Assembly: GCA_031761405.1 (NCBI GenBank)
Contig: JASEVX010000013.1
Location: 45,326,105-45,390,104, forward strand
DNA from: Serripes groenlandicus
Taxonomy: Eukaryota; Mollusca; Bivalvia; Cardiida; Cardiidae
Direction: 5' to 3'
Length of the DNA stretch: 64,000 nt
Within the stretch, counting starts at the first letter, position 1; each line of letters starts with the position of its first letter. Shown here one piece after another: positions 1 through 11,258 of this stretch. The notes beneath the pieces are model-generated. The model was not told where the DNA came from and did no database searches. It saw nothing but the letters and a program-made list of their open reading frames with translations. The position numbers and the translations under genes are program-made.

Positions 1-205
1 TTGCCAATTTTAAAGGGCCATAATCCAGTTGTGCATTGATGGACCTGACTGGTTTACGAAAGGAACCGAGCTCTGGATAAGTTTGATATAAATCTGATTA
101 AAATAAGAGGTTATCATGTTATTAAGAAATTGTGGACGTATGGCAGACAAAGTGTGATTACAATATCTCACCTTGTCACTATGTGACAGGTGAGCAGATA
201 AACGC
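1..205 (+). mobile_element. 3' end of an AACAAG-type modular repeat element
   Basis: The first 90 bases match the internal 161-bp unit of the element at 4654-5678 (shared words AAGGGCCATAATCCAG and GAACCGAGCTCT). Bases 167-194 form a terminal hairpin (CTCACC...GGTGAG) followed by GC, the place where the other copies end in a hairpin plus GCTAA. The 5' part lies outside the window. Confidence 0.6.
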
Positions 206-1439
206 ATCAGAGAAATGAATAACAGATCTGCCAAAGCAAAAATAATTGTATCATTATATATCTATTGACCACTTGAAAACATCAATAACTCTTTACAATA
301 AACATCAATCGGAGCATGCATATTATCTGATCAATCAGATCAAATTGCACAAAGGTGGAGGTTTGTCTGAATGTATTCTAGTCTCAAAGACCTTTGTTTC
401 TGTTACAGAATGACACTCAACTATGCTACTTAAACTGTTTCATTGTGTGCTTATAGAAATACAGCAAACAGTGTTTATACACATATCCATTTACATCAAA
501 ATTTAAGACCAAGATTAGTAAAACATGCAGGTTTACAACATAGGAGCAAGTTTTAGTGTTACTCAAAATGAACATTTGTTTTCAAAGTGACTCTAAATGT
601 TCATTTTTATAGCATTGCAAGCTTTGTTGTAACATTTTGAAAGTTGAATTGTAGAACAGTTAACAAGAGGGCCAAGATGGCCCTAAATCATGCACTCTTA
701 GTGATAGTAAATTAGCAACAAATATTTAACTGCAAATATCTGTGAAAATTTGAACAGGAGCTCATGTATATGATATTGCAAGGAATGGACACTCTGTTAA
801 AGAAATAGCTTATCAGTAAAGGTCATTTGTTTCTTGAAATGTAACAAGTTTTGTCGTTTTGTACCTTTCCTAATGCCACATTGCTGCCCTGTTTGTCAAC
901 AAAATCAATAAGGTTCAACAGATTTTGTAAGAGGATCACTTTAAGAACATTACTGCCAAAATATCTTGGAATCTGACCAATGAACTTTATTGAGGAAAAG
1001 GTTTTGAAAGTTTGGGTACTTTTCTCAATTTCTGATGATGCAGCAATCAAAGTTCTACACATTATGCCTACACAGATTGTAAGTTTTTGAAGAGATTGAA
1101 AAACACCCATCAAAGAAAAATTCCTATAAAGTTACCTTGAAATTGGTAGAGTGGAATGGTAGGGGTTGTCATTTGTAGGCAAAGGTTCAATTTACCCCTT
1201 TTGTAATGACGCATGGTTGCTATGATTTTGTAACCAATCACAACAGCTTGAACAAATTCAAAAACTGTATTATGGTAAACAATTTTTTTTATCTAAGGAC
1301 ACGTTGTTCAATAAAAATTATTATAAGCAACATGTCAAAGTCCATACAGCAAACTTAAAACAAACGTACCATGTTTCGGTTATAATTTGGATTTACACCA
1401 TTTCAACAGTATTTCAATTATATACCGAAACCATTTAAC
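206..1439. other. Non-coding stretch; one element head at 662
   Basis: No credible coding sequence. Position 662 starts an AACAAGAGGGCC head like those at 4654, 5677, 9025 and 13269, but no body or hairpin tail follows, so it is a fragment. The rest is AT-rich and unassigned. Confidence 0.5.
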
Positions 1440-1600
1440 TTAACCCTTTACCACTGCAACAATTTTGCGGCAGATTGACTTTGAACATTATTTAAAAAAT
1501 ATCTCTATCATTGCATCAGAATGGATAAACTATTACTTAAAGTGGAAAACATTGTGATGAAAGGATAACTTGCTTGTTTTGAAATATATGTTTGCAAGTG
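1440..1600 (+). mobile_element. Degenerate TTAA MITE, 3' truncated
   Basis: Starts TTAACCCTTTACCACTGCAA, then carries diverged CGGCAGA..GACTTTGAAC and GTGGAAAACATTGTG words of the family described at 10447. It fades into unrelated sequence before the right terminus. Confidence 0.5.
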
Positions 1601-1904
1601 TTTATGAAGGTCACGTTATCGTTACTTTTAGTAAATTAATACAGTGATTGTATTAAGTAGTAAATCGTATTCGTTTTGTTTGTGCAAGTATTGAATTTGA
1701 GAATGAATTCTCCTTTAGGCATTCAGAAAAATTAATATAGTCTCTTTCATCACAACATAATGTCTACAATTTATCACAGTTATTAAATTTAGATGGTTCA
1801 ATGTTTTTAATAAATATCACTGGCGATGCTTTAGTATCTAATTTGGTTCTTGTATGATTCAATGAGGAAGTTAGCGATTGATTTAGAGTCAATATTTCTC
1901 ATCA
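1601..1904. other. Unassigned AT-rich DNA
   Basis: No gene or recognised repeat seen. Confidence 0.4.
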
Positions 1905-2640
1905 TTGTTTTTAGAGTGTTGTTATCACTGTCCTGCCCTAAGATGTCACCAAAATGTTTATGTCGTAGTTCCTTGTAGCCTAGGCACGACACAAGGAAGT
2001 GTGTCTTGTCTTTCGTGTCCTTGGTTACAGGTTCTTCTATCTAGTGGTACTCGGGTCTCCTGTATCACTCCAATTCTATGGATAGTGGGAAAACACAGCA
2101 TCTGAATCACACCAATGCGGATCTTTGTTTTATTGACAATTGTCTATCTACATATTGCTCAGTTTTAAAGCAGTCTTTGAACAGTTTATACGTCTGCAGC
2201 TTTCGCGATTGATGTAACCCATCTCTCCAGGTTGTTTCCAGCTTGTGTCTCATACTAAGGTTCAAACACTTAATTATGTATTCACGCGACATATCTTTTA
2301 TGGTATAAACATCAAAAAGGTTTATGAGGTAGTTGTCCTCCAGTATTTGCTTAACGTCTGCCACGTGTCCCCTGAAAGCGTTGTTTTGCCTTTATCCCAG
2401 ACAAAACGCAATGTGCAACGCGTGAAAACGGTAAGCAAGATAGTCTATGCCAAAGACAAATTATATCAGTGTCTTCTGTAGAGTGGGCTATTAAGTCCTG
2501 TTTCACCGTCCAGGGCAATAAAAGAAGTTTGCTTTCGATGCCCAGAAATGTTTGTATAGCCATGTGTTGGAGTTTGTTCATGTCGTCACAGTTTTTAAAT
2601 CCCCAAACACAAGTTGTGTAGGGAAACAATTGGAACAGTT
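1905..2640 (-). pseudogene. Decayed 3' end of a non-LTR retrotransposon (LINE)
   Basis: Minus-strand frames at 2629-2351 and 2364-2107 read as consecutive pieces of one protein broken by a frameshift. The first has the pattern WGFKNCDDMNKLQHMAIQTF, like the region after reverse transcriptase in animal LINEs (WG....L...Q..A...FLG). The second has a basic REYIIKCLNLSMRHKLETTW stretch and KQRSALV, and runs towards 1905 into a cysteine-bearing region. In LINEs of this sort the position carries a C-terminal zinc-binding motif. The reverse-transcriptase core is missing. Family assignment is tentative. Confidence 0.55.
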
Positions 2641-4653
2641 TGATTGTTTACAGCCTTCAGATCCAATGGACCACAATTTTCTGACTTTGGCTATGATAGC
2701 TCCATCCGATCCATCCTTCTGGGAACTTCTGTCACATTGGAAATTTATAAATGATGTGTTACAGCACTGGAAAATAAAACAAAAGGTTAATAAATTAAAT
2801 CTTCAAGATACTTTTTCGCCTTTTTACCCAATTGTGTGAAATTCAACAGGCGACTCATAAAATATTAATGACTATATAGCATTTCCCAACTCTGATTAGC
2901 GTAACTTAGGCCTCAATGATAAAGGGGAAAGCAGCTGGGTTTTTTAACTACAATACGTGTGTCCAGGCACGTAGCTGCTGTTACGCCAAAAAGCCCAAGC
3001 TTGTACATTATTTTCTTGATTCTACTTTTCTTCATATCAATAATTAATTTATTAAAGTACATGCATGATTTCTGTATAGCGGCTTGCAAATCCTATTCGG
3101 TCCAGCTACGCGCCTGGTGTCAGAGATTTTTTTTATGTTATAGTAATATACTTAAAAACCTGTTAAATGAATGAAAAATTTAACTCTTTGGAAAATCAGT
3201 AACAATAACACGAGTCAACACACATTTTAAAACAAACATTGCATCACACATCAATTAAATATCCTTTCCCAGATACAAAAGAAAGACGACTTTATTGAAG
3301 TGTTATTAAGGCATATTTCTATAAATGAAAGTTATTGAAAGGAGTTTGTAACACTTTAACGAAAGTAGAAATAGCTGTCAAAATGAGTACAAAATAACTA
3401 GGGTACGAAGATAACTTTGTTTCAAATAAACAACATGGCAGATTGACAGTTCAATTGAACAATCACATTTTTTTATAAAAGCAAAACACAGAAATAATAC
3501 TTACAGAGAGGCTATGCAACTTATTTCAAAACACCGAAATTGCATATAAAAGGAAAAACGAAAACATAACAGGTTTGCACGCTCGGGATACGTGGGAAAT
3601 ACCGGAATACATTGAAATATACCGAAATATACTGAATATATACCGAAATACTCTGAATTACACTCGTGTAGTACACAAATAAGCAGTTTTGAATCGACAT
3701 ACAGCACAGAAAAGTATTGTCTTTCATTACTTCATATTTGTTGAATTTTTCCCGGGTTGGATTCCATCTTGTCAGCTGACAACTTTACACCCGTCTTATC
3801 CTTTTGACAGGATTGTGTATTTCACACTTTACTTGTTTTATTGTTGTGTAGTGTTAATTCATTTTTTAATCGGACTGACCAACAACTCTAAGCGGTATTG
3901 ATACATATAAAAGGCCATGAGTCGATTCAAAAATGCTTATTTGTGTAATAACACAAGTGTATTTCAGTATATTAAAGTCTATTTCTGTATATTCAGTATA
4001 TTCCGGTATTAACACGTAGTTACCTACTACATATGGGAATTTCCGGTAGCATATGTTAGTATATTCTTGCGCTATAAAAGACCATCAATTATACATATGT
4101 CAATGCGCTTTTGAAGATTAATTAAATCCTAATTATATTTTTTTCAATTTTCAGCAATTACTGGGTTCCTTTGATTGTACTTCAAGCGTAAGCGTTTAAA
4201 ATCAGGTACTACATTGCGCGTAGGCTAATCATTTGGTACCGGTGTATCGGCAAATCGGTTGTGTGTACTTCGGTCGAAATAAGTGTAAGGATCAATTCTA
4301 CCGCGTTCGATTATTTAAAACACTCTATTACATATCAATACGAAATTCCTTTCCAAAAACTAGACGACACTATACAACTTATAAGATAACTACTGTGTTT
4401 CTTTATCAATAATGCTGAATTATTTGAAAATGCAGTGCATATTGGTAGAACTACATTCAGGCGTAGGCAACATGAGAACTGGAATTAACGAGGTTAGCCC
4501 TGAGTTTCCCGTAACTATACTTCTTTGGTAAACCAAAGAAATAATAATCAAAGCACTGAAAGTGCTGTGGGACGGTACCCATTGTATGAGGGGGGGAAAG
4601 ATGGTCAACTGTTCCATTTTTTGGAAAGTTACAACACAAGTCACATAATTTAA
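2641..4653. other. Non-coding stretch with A/T-rich inverted words
   Basis: No coding sequence supported. At 3585-3660 there are repeated ATACCGAAATA words, and 3960-4015 holds their approximate reverse complement ending in TTCCGGTATT, so 3585-4015 may be an old inverted-repeat element. 4016-4653 holds nothing recognised. Confidence 0.4.
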
Positions 4654-5678
4654 AACAAGAGGCCCATGAGGGCCTATGCTCTACTGGTATGGTTCTTTGG
4701 TCATTTTCAATCCAGAGCATGTATGTATGGTGAAGATCGGATAGTAAATGGAGGCTCTTTTGTGTTCACAAGCTGTATTATAGCAATTTTTACAATTTCA
4801 TGGGCCATAATCCAGTCTTGCATGGGCGGATCTAGCTGGTTTTCAAAAGGAACCAAGCTCTCATCAATATTTAACTACTATCTAAGTTTGGTGAAGATCA
4901 GATAGTAAATGGAGCCTCTATTGTGTTCACATGCTCAATTATAGCAATTTGGACAATTTCAAGGGCCATAATCCAGTCTTGCATGGGCGGATCTGGCTGG
5001 TTTAGGAAAGGAACCGAGCTCTCATAGATATCTAACTACTGTATAAGTTTAGTTGAGATACAATCAAAAGTGAAGACTGTATCGTGTTAACAAGCTCTTT
5101 TATAGCAATTTTGACCATTTCAAGGGCCATAATCCAGTCTTGCATGGGCGGATCTGGCTGGTTTTCGAAAGGAACCGAGCTCTCATGAATATCTAACTAC
5201 TGTATAAGTTTGGTTGAGATACAATTAAAAGTGAAGACTGTATCGTGTTAACAAGCTCTTTTATAGCAATTTTGACCATTTCAAGGGCCATAATCCAGTC
5301 ATGCATGGGCGGATCTGGCTGGTTTTCGAAAGGAACCGAGCTCTCATGGATATCTAACTACTGTATAAGTTTGGTTGAGATACAATCAAACGTGAAGACT
5401 GTATCGTGTTAACAAGCTCTTTTATAGCAATTTTGACCATTTCAAGGGCCATAATCCAGTCATGCATGGGCGGATCTGGCTGGTTTTCGAAAGGAACCGA
5501 GCTCTCATGGATATCTAACTACTGTATAAGTTTGGTTGAGATACAATCAAAAGTGAAGACTGTATCGTGTTAACAAGAAATTGTTTACGGACGCACAGAC
5601 GCACGCGCGCACGCACGCACGGACGACGGACACATCGCCACGACATAAGCCCTTCTGGCCTTTGGCCAGTAGAGCTAA
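4654..5678 (+). mobile_element. AACAAG-type modular element with 161-bp tandem units
   Basis: Begins AACAAGAGGCCC and ends with a GC-rich CGCACG/GACGGAC stretch, a hairpin (TGGCC..GGCCA near 5656-5668) and GAGCTAA. The interior is about five tandem units. Three boundaries (CAAGCTCTTTTATAGC at 5091, 5252 and 5413) are 161 bp apart. Units contain GGGCCATAATCCAG and GAACCGAGCTCTCATG. No long ORF, so it is non-autonomous. The GCTAA end abuts and overlaps by AA the next element. The 3' hairpin plus CTAA resembles Helitron ends, but this class call is not established. Confidence 0.7.
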
Positions 5679-6599
5679 CAAGGGGGCCATGATGGCCCTT
5701 GAATCGCTCACCTGATTTTTTTTTTTTCACTTTAGCTATATAAGCCCCGCCCCCTGGCGGCCATAGTTTCCGACGAATCAACTTGGCTTGAAGGAATCTG
5801 ATAGAGGGTCACCCTAGGAACATTTCTACACAATTATTTGAAAATCGGCCTGACACTTATGGAGGAGAAGATTTTTGAAGTTTTCACTATAGCCATAAAA
5901 GGCAAAATAGCCCCGCCCCCTGGCGGCCATGTTTTTCGACCAATCAACATGGCTTGAAGGAATCTGATAGAGGGTCACCCAAGGAACATTTCTACAAAAT
6001 TATTTGAAAATCGGCCTGACACTTTTGGAGAAGAAGATTTTTTAAGTTTGCACTATAGCCATATAAGGCAAAATAGCCCCGACCCCCTGGCGGCCATGTT
6101 TTTCGACCAGTCAACATGGCTTGAAGGATTCTGATAGAGGGTCACCCAAGGAACATTTCTACAAAATAATTTGAAAATCGGCCTGACACTTTCAGAGGAG
6201 AAGATTTTTTTAAGTTTTCACTATAGCCATATAAGGCAAAATAGCCCCGCCCCCCCTGGCGGCCATGTTTTTCGACCAATCAACATGGCTTGAAGGAATC
6301 TGATAGAGGGTCATCCAAGGAACATTTCTACAAAATTATTTTAAAATCTGCCAACCAGTTTGGGAGAAGAAGAATTTTGAAGTTTTTTCGGTTTCGTTGC
6401 CATGGAAACCAGAATTTTGCATGGATCCCAAAAATTTGAAGGATTTCTGGTGAGGTCATTGAGAGGATGCTTTTTGTGAAGTTTCATCCAAATTGACCCA
6501 CTGGTTACTGAGGAGAAGAAGTTGACGCACGACGGACGACGGACGCCGGACAAAAGGCGATCACAATAACTCACCTTGAGCAAAGCTCAGGTGAGCTAA
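5677..6599 (+). mobile_element. AACAAG-type modular element with about 166-bp tandem units
   Basis: Begins AACAAGGGGGCC and carries four tandem units whose GCCCCGCCCCCTGGCGGCC boxes start near 5742, 5909, 6074 and 6242. It then has a GACGACGGACG stretch, a terminal hairpin at 6570-6595 (CTCACCTTGAGC/GCTCAGGTGAG) and GCTAA. Its ends match the preceding element but the internal unit is different, so related termini mobilise different tandem cargos. Confidence 0.7.
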
Positions 6600-6989
6600 A
6601 AAATGTAAACAAAAAAGCAGAAATGCATACAGTTCAAACATTTATTTAAGACAGGGTTAACCTTATTTCCAGAGATCTATAATTAAACTCTTGAACTGTA
6701 GACAGTAGATACAGTTAGATAAACAAACACATTTGTGATAGATAATTTATCACATGGATAAACTCTACAGCAGATGATTTGAAAATGTTTAACTAAAGAT
6801 ACTGGTAAATCTGTATTGATGAAACTAAAAGTGAATAAAACATTGAGAAAACTGTCAAAATTTCTCATACCATCCATCTGTTGAAGATTAGACAACATGT
6901 GTCTGTAGTGTAGAAAGGGTAAAATAGTACCTATAGCAAAGCTATTTATTATTTATAGTATCTAAAGAATCAACTTAATATTAACACTC
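6600..6989. other. Unassigned AT-rich DNA
   Basis: No gene or recognised repeat. A 71-codon minus-strand frame here has no protein-like features. Confidence 0.4.
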
Positions 6990-7990
6990 TTAGTAAAGAG
7001 TCACGCAAGGAACATTTGAGAGAAATGTGGTGACTAGAGTGTTTACAAAATAGTTCTCAATATTGGCCTAGTGACCTAGTTTTTAGCCAGACCATATTAG
7101 AAGTTAGCCTAAATATCATCAAGATAAACATTCTGGTAAAGTTTCATCATGCTAGAGTTAAAAACATGGCTTCCAGATCATTAACAAGATTTTTCTTAAA
7201 TTTGATCAAGGGACCTAATTTTTGACTCATCATGACCAATAGTCTAAATTGGCTTGTATATCATTAAGAAAAACTGTCTGACAAAGTTTCAAGCCGCTAA
7301 AGTCAAAATTGTGGTCTCTTAAGTGTTAAATCAAGATTGTCCTACAATTTGGCATAGTGACCTAATTTTTTAACAAACATTACCCATATTCAAAATAAAT
7401 ATAATAAAAACAATCATTCTGACAAAGTTTCAGCATGCTCAAGCTAAAAGTGCCGCTTCCAGAGTCTTAACCCTTTCCCTCATACGACAATTCTGCAGCA
7501 GACGACTTTGAACATATTTTGTCAAATGATACAAAACCTCTATAATTGAATGGATAACCTATGAGTTAAAGTGTAAAAACATTGTGGCAAAAGGAGAAAT
7601 TGCTCGTTTTGAGCAATTTCTTCTTTTGTCTCTATGTTTTTAAAAAGCCATCTGCTGCAGAACGCCTCTATAATATGAGGGAAAGGGTTAACAAGATTTT
7701 CCTCCAACTTGGCTTAGTGCCCTAATGTTTTTATCCAAAATAACCAATATTTGAAATTGGCCTATCATCAAGACAAACTTTCTGACAAAGTTTCAAAATG
7801 CTCAATACAAAAATGCAGTGTCTATAGCGTTTGGCTAAGTGACCTAGTTCTTTACTGGATCTGACACATATTCGAACTAAGGCTAGATATCATACAAGCA
7901 AATATTCTGAGAAAGTTTCAACATGCTCAAGTAAAACATGCGGCTTCCAGAGTGTTAACTAGATTTTCCTATAATTTGAGCAGTCCTGCG
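6990..7990. repeat. Degenerate tandem repeat, about 170-bp units, split by a MITE
   Basis: Units repeat the words GTGACCTAGTTTTT, TCTGACAAAGTTTCA, CATGCTCAAG and CTTCCAGAGT with drift. The same words recur at 60980-61345. A TTAA MITE (7467-7691) interrupts one unit. Confidence 0.6.
7467..7691 (+). mobile_element. TTAA MITE, near-complete
   Basis: TTAA on both sides, termini CCCTTTCCCTCATA and TATGAGGGAAAGGG, central hairpin of the GCTCGTTTTGAGC type. It sits inside the tandem repeat array described at 6990. Confidence 0.85.
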
Positions 7991-8239
7991 AGCAAAACAA
8001 CATTGTGGACTCTGCATAAAGTATCGATCCGGATCAGCCTAAGCATACCACACAGGCTTACAAGGATAGACAAATTTCACCTGTGGATTTTCTGTCAAAT
8101 TGACCTGTAACTTAACCAACAATGTCCAATTTTCTAATACAACCAAAATACATCAAAATTGATACTTTTTACCCCAAAACATAGGCTACACTCTAGTATA
8201 CAATGAGAAGAAGGGTATTAGATGAACAAAATAGTTTGA
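7980..8239. repeat. Fragment related to the CGAGAAAACCAAC MITE
   Basis: 7985-8055 matches one end of the inverted-repeat elements at 23355 and 28062 (words ACTCTGCATAAAGTATCGA and GATCAGCCTAAGCAT). The remainder is unassigned. Confidence 0.45.
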
Positions 8240-8503
8240 ATGATTAATTGGGGTTTAACACCATTTTCATCAATCTTTCAGTCATATCACGGCAGCCAGT
8301 TCAACTACTCATATGTTTCTTGGCTTTCTCATACCAGTACTTCACACAACATACTTTCCAAGCAACTGGCTGCTTTTCCACATAGTCTGAAAGCCCATTG
8401 GTGGTAGTCATGTCAAATGTCGGAAGGAATGTAGGCCAAGCTGGTGTTCGAACTCACAACCCCTGGATTAACAGCCTGTGTCTCTACTGACTGAGCTACG
8501 GTA
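8240..8503 (-). mobile_element. tRNA-derived SINE
   Basis: On the minus strand the head reads TAGCTCAGTCAGTAGAGAC (A-box-like), then GAGTTCGAACACC (B-box-like). The body has GCCAGTTGCTTGGAAAGT and the tail a TGATATGACTGAAAG-type end. Family members occur at 19648, 24752, 28715, 32435, 33085, 43845, 46040, 48338, 60735 and 63755. Confidence 0.75.
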
Positions 8504-9024
8504 AACTGAGTAATAAAATAGGAAACATGCTGTACCAAAGTGAGCTTGCAAAGATATTTTCAAAGTTGTCTGCTGTAGATTGGTTAAATTTGGGTAAAGT
8601 TTTTTAAAAAGAGCCTTGATATTGTTTCCGTTCAAATATTTCTTCCAATCCTTGAAGTTTGCAAAAAAATCAACAGGTCAAAATGTACAGTTGTGTTAAA
8701 AATTTCAAACTTTTCTTCCCATTACTATGTTCAACAATTGAAAAATTGGGGACATATTTTGTACATGTAAATTCTGTTGCATGATGAGTACATATCAACT
8801 TGAATATACATAGAAAAAAATAGTAAACTGACCTTTGAATGTATATAGGCTGTAGACAATAATTATGCAATAGAAAATCTTTAAACTTTATGTCAGAAGT
8901 TAAATCACATAATGTGCTTTTTCCTTTTGTGATCAATAATTTGATTGTGAAATTAATTCTTCTTATGAACATGTACCAGTACTCTCTGGAATCTAGACAG
9001 AGAAAGCTTTGATCAGATTTAAAA
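8504..9024. other. Unassigned AT-rich DNA
   Basis: No gene supported. A 134-codon minus frame (9074-8670) starts inside the neighbouring repeat and lacks recognisable domains. Confidence 0.4.
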
Positions 9025-10115
9025 AACAAGAGGCCCAAGAGGGCCAGTATCGCTCCACGGCCATTAGGCAACAATTAAATCTTCAAACAGCCCCGCCCCC
9101 TGATGGCCATGTTTTTGACCAATCAACATTGATGAAGGAATCTGATAGAGGACCATCCTAGGAACATTTCTACAAAATTATTTGAAAATCAGCCGGAAAC
9201 TTTCGGAGGAAAAGATTTTTTAAGTTTTCACTATAGCCATAAAAGGCAAAATAGCCCCGCCCCCTGGCAGCCATAGTTTTCGACCAATCAACTTGGCTTG
9301 AAGGAATCTGATAGAGGATCACCCAAGGAACATATCTACAAAATTATTTGAAAATCAGCCGGACACTCACGGAGGAGAAGATTTTTTAAGTTTCCACTAT
9401 AGCCATATACGGCAAAATAGCCCCACCCTCTGACTGCCATGTTTTTCGACTAATCAACATGGCTTGAAGGATCTGATAGAGGGTCTCCCAAGGAACATTT
9501 CTACAAAATTATTTGAAAATTTGTCTGAAACTTTCGGAGGAGAAGATTTTTTAAGTTTTCACTATAGCCATATACGGCAAAATAGCCCCACCCTCTGACT
9601 GCCATATTTTTCGACTAATCAACATGGCTTGAATGATCTGATAGAGGGTCTCCCTAGGAACATTTCTACAAAATTATTTGAAAATTTGTCTGAAACTTTC
9701 GGAGGAGAAGATTTTTTAAGTTTTCACTATAGCCATATAAGGCAAAATAGCCCCGCCCCCTGGCAGCCATAGTTTTCGATAAATCAACATGGCTTGAAGA
9801 AATCTGATAGAGGGTCACCATAGGAACATTTCTACAAAATAATTTGAAAATCGGCCTGACACTTTCGGAGGAGAAGCTTTTTTAAGTTTTCTCTACTTTT
9901 TTAATTTGGTTGCCATGGAAACCAGAATTTTGCATGGATCCAAAAAATTTGAATGAATTTAGAAGAGGACATTAAGAGGATGCTTCCTAGGAAGTTTCAT
10001 TTTAATTGGCCAAGTGGTTAAGTAGGAGAAGTCGTTTGAAGCAAAAAGTTAACGCATGCACGACGGACAATTCGCCATGACATAAGCTCGACTAGCTTTC
10101 AGCCAGAGGAGCTAA
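9025..10115 (+). mobile_element. AACAAG-type modular element, about 165-bp units
   Basis: Head AACAAGAGGCCCAAGAGGGC. Five units share the GCCCCGCCCCCTG..GGCCATG cargo of 5677-6599, with boxes near 9088, 9250, 9418, 9583 and 9749. Tail GCACGACGGACAATTCGCC, a weak hairpin, then GAGCTAA. Confidence 0.7.
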
Positions 10116-10132
10116 TTATAATATTTCAATCA

Positions 10133-10254
10133 CCCTTTCCCTCAAATAGACACTTTCTGACGCCTCTGCAGCAGACGGCTTTTTGAAAACATGGAGGCAG
10201 AGGAAGAAATTGCTCCATACGAGCAATTTCTCCTTTTGTCACAATGCTTTTTAC
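10133..10254 (-). mobile_element. TTAA MITE, half copy
   Basis: Only the arm with CACTTTCTGACGCCTCTGCA and the central hairpin (GCTCCATACGAGC) is present. There is no TTAA at the outer end. Confidence 0.7.
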
Positions 10255-10394
10255 CCATGCCTCTTACTGTTGACAAATGCTAGTAAACTTACAGTTTTAC
10301 TTTTAAATTTTACATCTTGGGTAATTTAACAAACCTTTTACATCTTGGGTCATTTAACAAAACAAATGATCTGCCTGATCAAAATTATCAACAG

Positions 10395-10923
10395 GTTCAC
10401 CCTGTGTGACACAATATGTAGTTCAAAATGATCTACTTAATGTTAGTTAACCCTTTCCCTCATACGACAATTCTGCAGCAGACGACTTTGAACGCATTTT
10501 GTCAAAACATAGAAAATCTCCATAGTTGAATGGATAACCTATGACAAGAAGTGGAAAACATTGTGGCAAAAGGAGAAATTGCACGTTTTGTGCAATTTCT
10601 TCTTTTGTCACTATGTTTTCAAATAGCCGTCTGCTGCAGAGGCGTCAGAAAGCGTCTATATGAGGGAAAGGGTTAATATCATGTACAAGTGTCTTCCTGG
10701 AAGGCTGTGTTATAGCTCAAAATGATTTACTTGAATGTCTTGTTCATAGTAATTAGTTAATTACACAGTTATCTTCCTGTATTATAGTAAACAAAAACAG
10801 ATCACATTGTGCATCCTTGATTCGTATTTGTGTCGTTTATATCTCCTAGATACTTGTCCTTCCATTCCGTTATTGTTTTCCGAGTTACCTTTACAGAATA
10901 AACACTTTCATTCAGAATACTTG
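10395..10923. repeat. Direct duplication, copy 1 (MITE-occupied)
   Basis: Matches 11021-11258 almost base for base, except that it holds the 10447-10676 MITE and about 81 bp (near 10780-10860) that copy 2 lacks. In copy 2 the join lies at a TCCT word present at both ends of the missing block. Confidence 0.85.
10447..10676 (+). mobile_element. TTAA MITE, reference copy with proven target duplication
   Basis: TTAA (10447-10450), CCCTTTCCCTCATACGAC at left, GCGTCTATATGAGGGAAAGG at right, TTAA (10673-10676). The two arms repeat CTGCAGCAG/CTGCTGCAG words in inverted order, and the centre is a hairpin with GCACGTTTTGTGC at its tip. No coding capacity. Copy 2 of the surrounding duplication keeps the uninterrupted single TTAA at 11073-11076, which fixes the element ends and the 4-bp target duplication. 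TTAA targets and CCC-starting inverted ends are the hallmark of piggyBac transposases; mobilisation by one is inferred. Confidence 0.92.
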
Positions 10924-11020
10924 TCACAACGACTCGCTGCTGTTACCAGCTTTGAAGAATGTCATTAACGTCGTTTTGTTTTTGTTTTCTACCCATTTTG
11001 TTGCGTCCAGGACTTGCCAT

Positions 11021-11258
11021 GTTCACCCTGTGTGACAAAATATGTAGTTCAAAATGATCTACTTAATGTTAGTTAATATCATGTACAAGTGTCTTCCTGG
11101 AAGGCTGTGTTATAGCTCAAAATGATTTACTTGAATGTCTTGTTCATAGTAATTAGTTAATTACACAGTTATCTTCCTAGATACTTGTCCTTCCATTCCG
11201 TTATTGTTTTCCGAGTTACCTTTACAGAATAAACACTTTCATTCAGAATACTTATCAC
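11021..11258. repeat. Direct duplication, copy 2 (empty site)
   Basis: Contains ATGTTAGTTAATATCATG where copy 1 has the MITE. It is otherwise nearly identical over about 240 bp. Confidence 0.85.
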
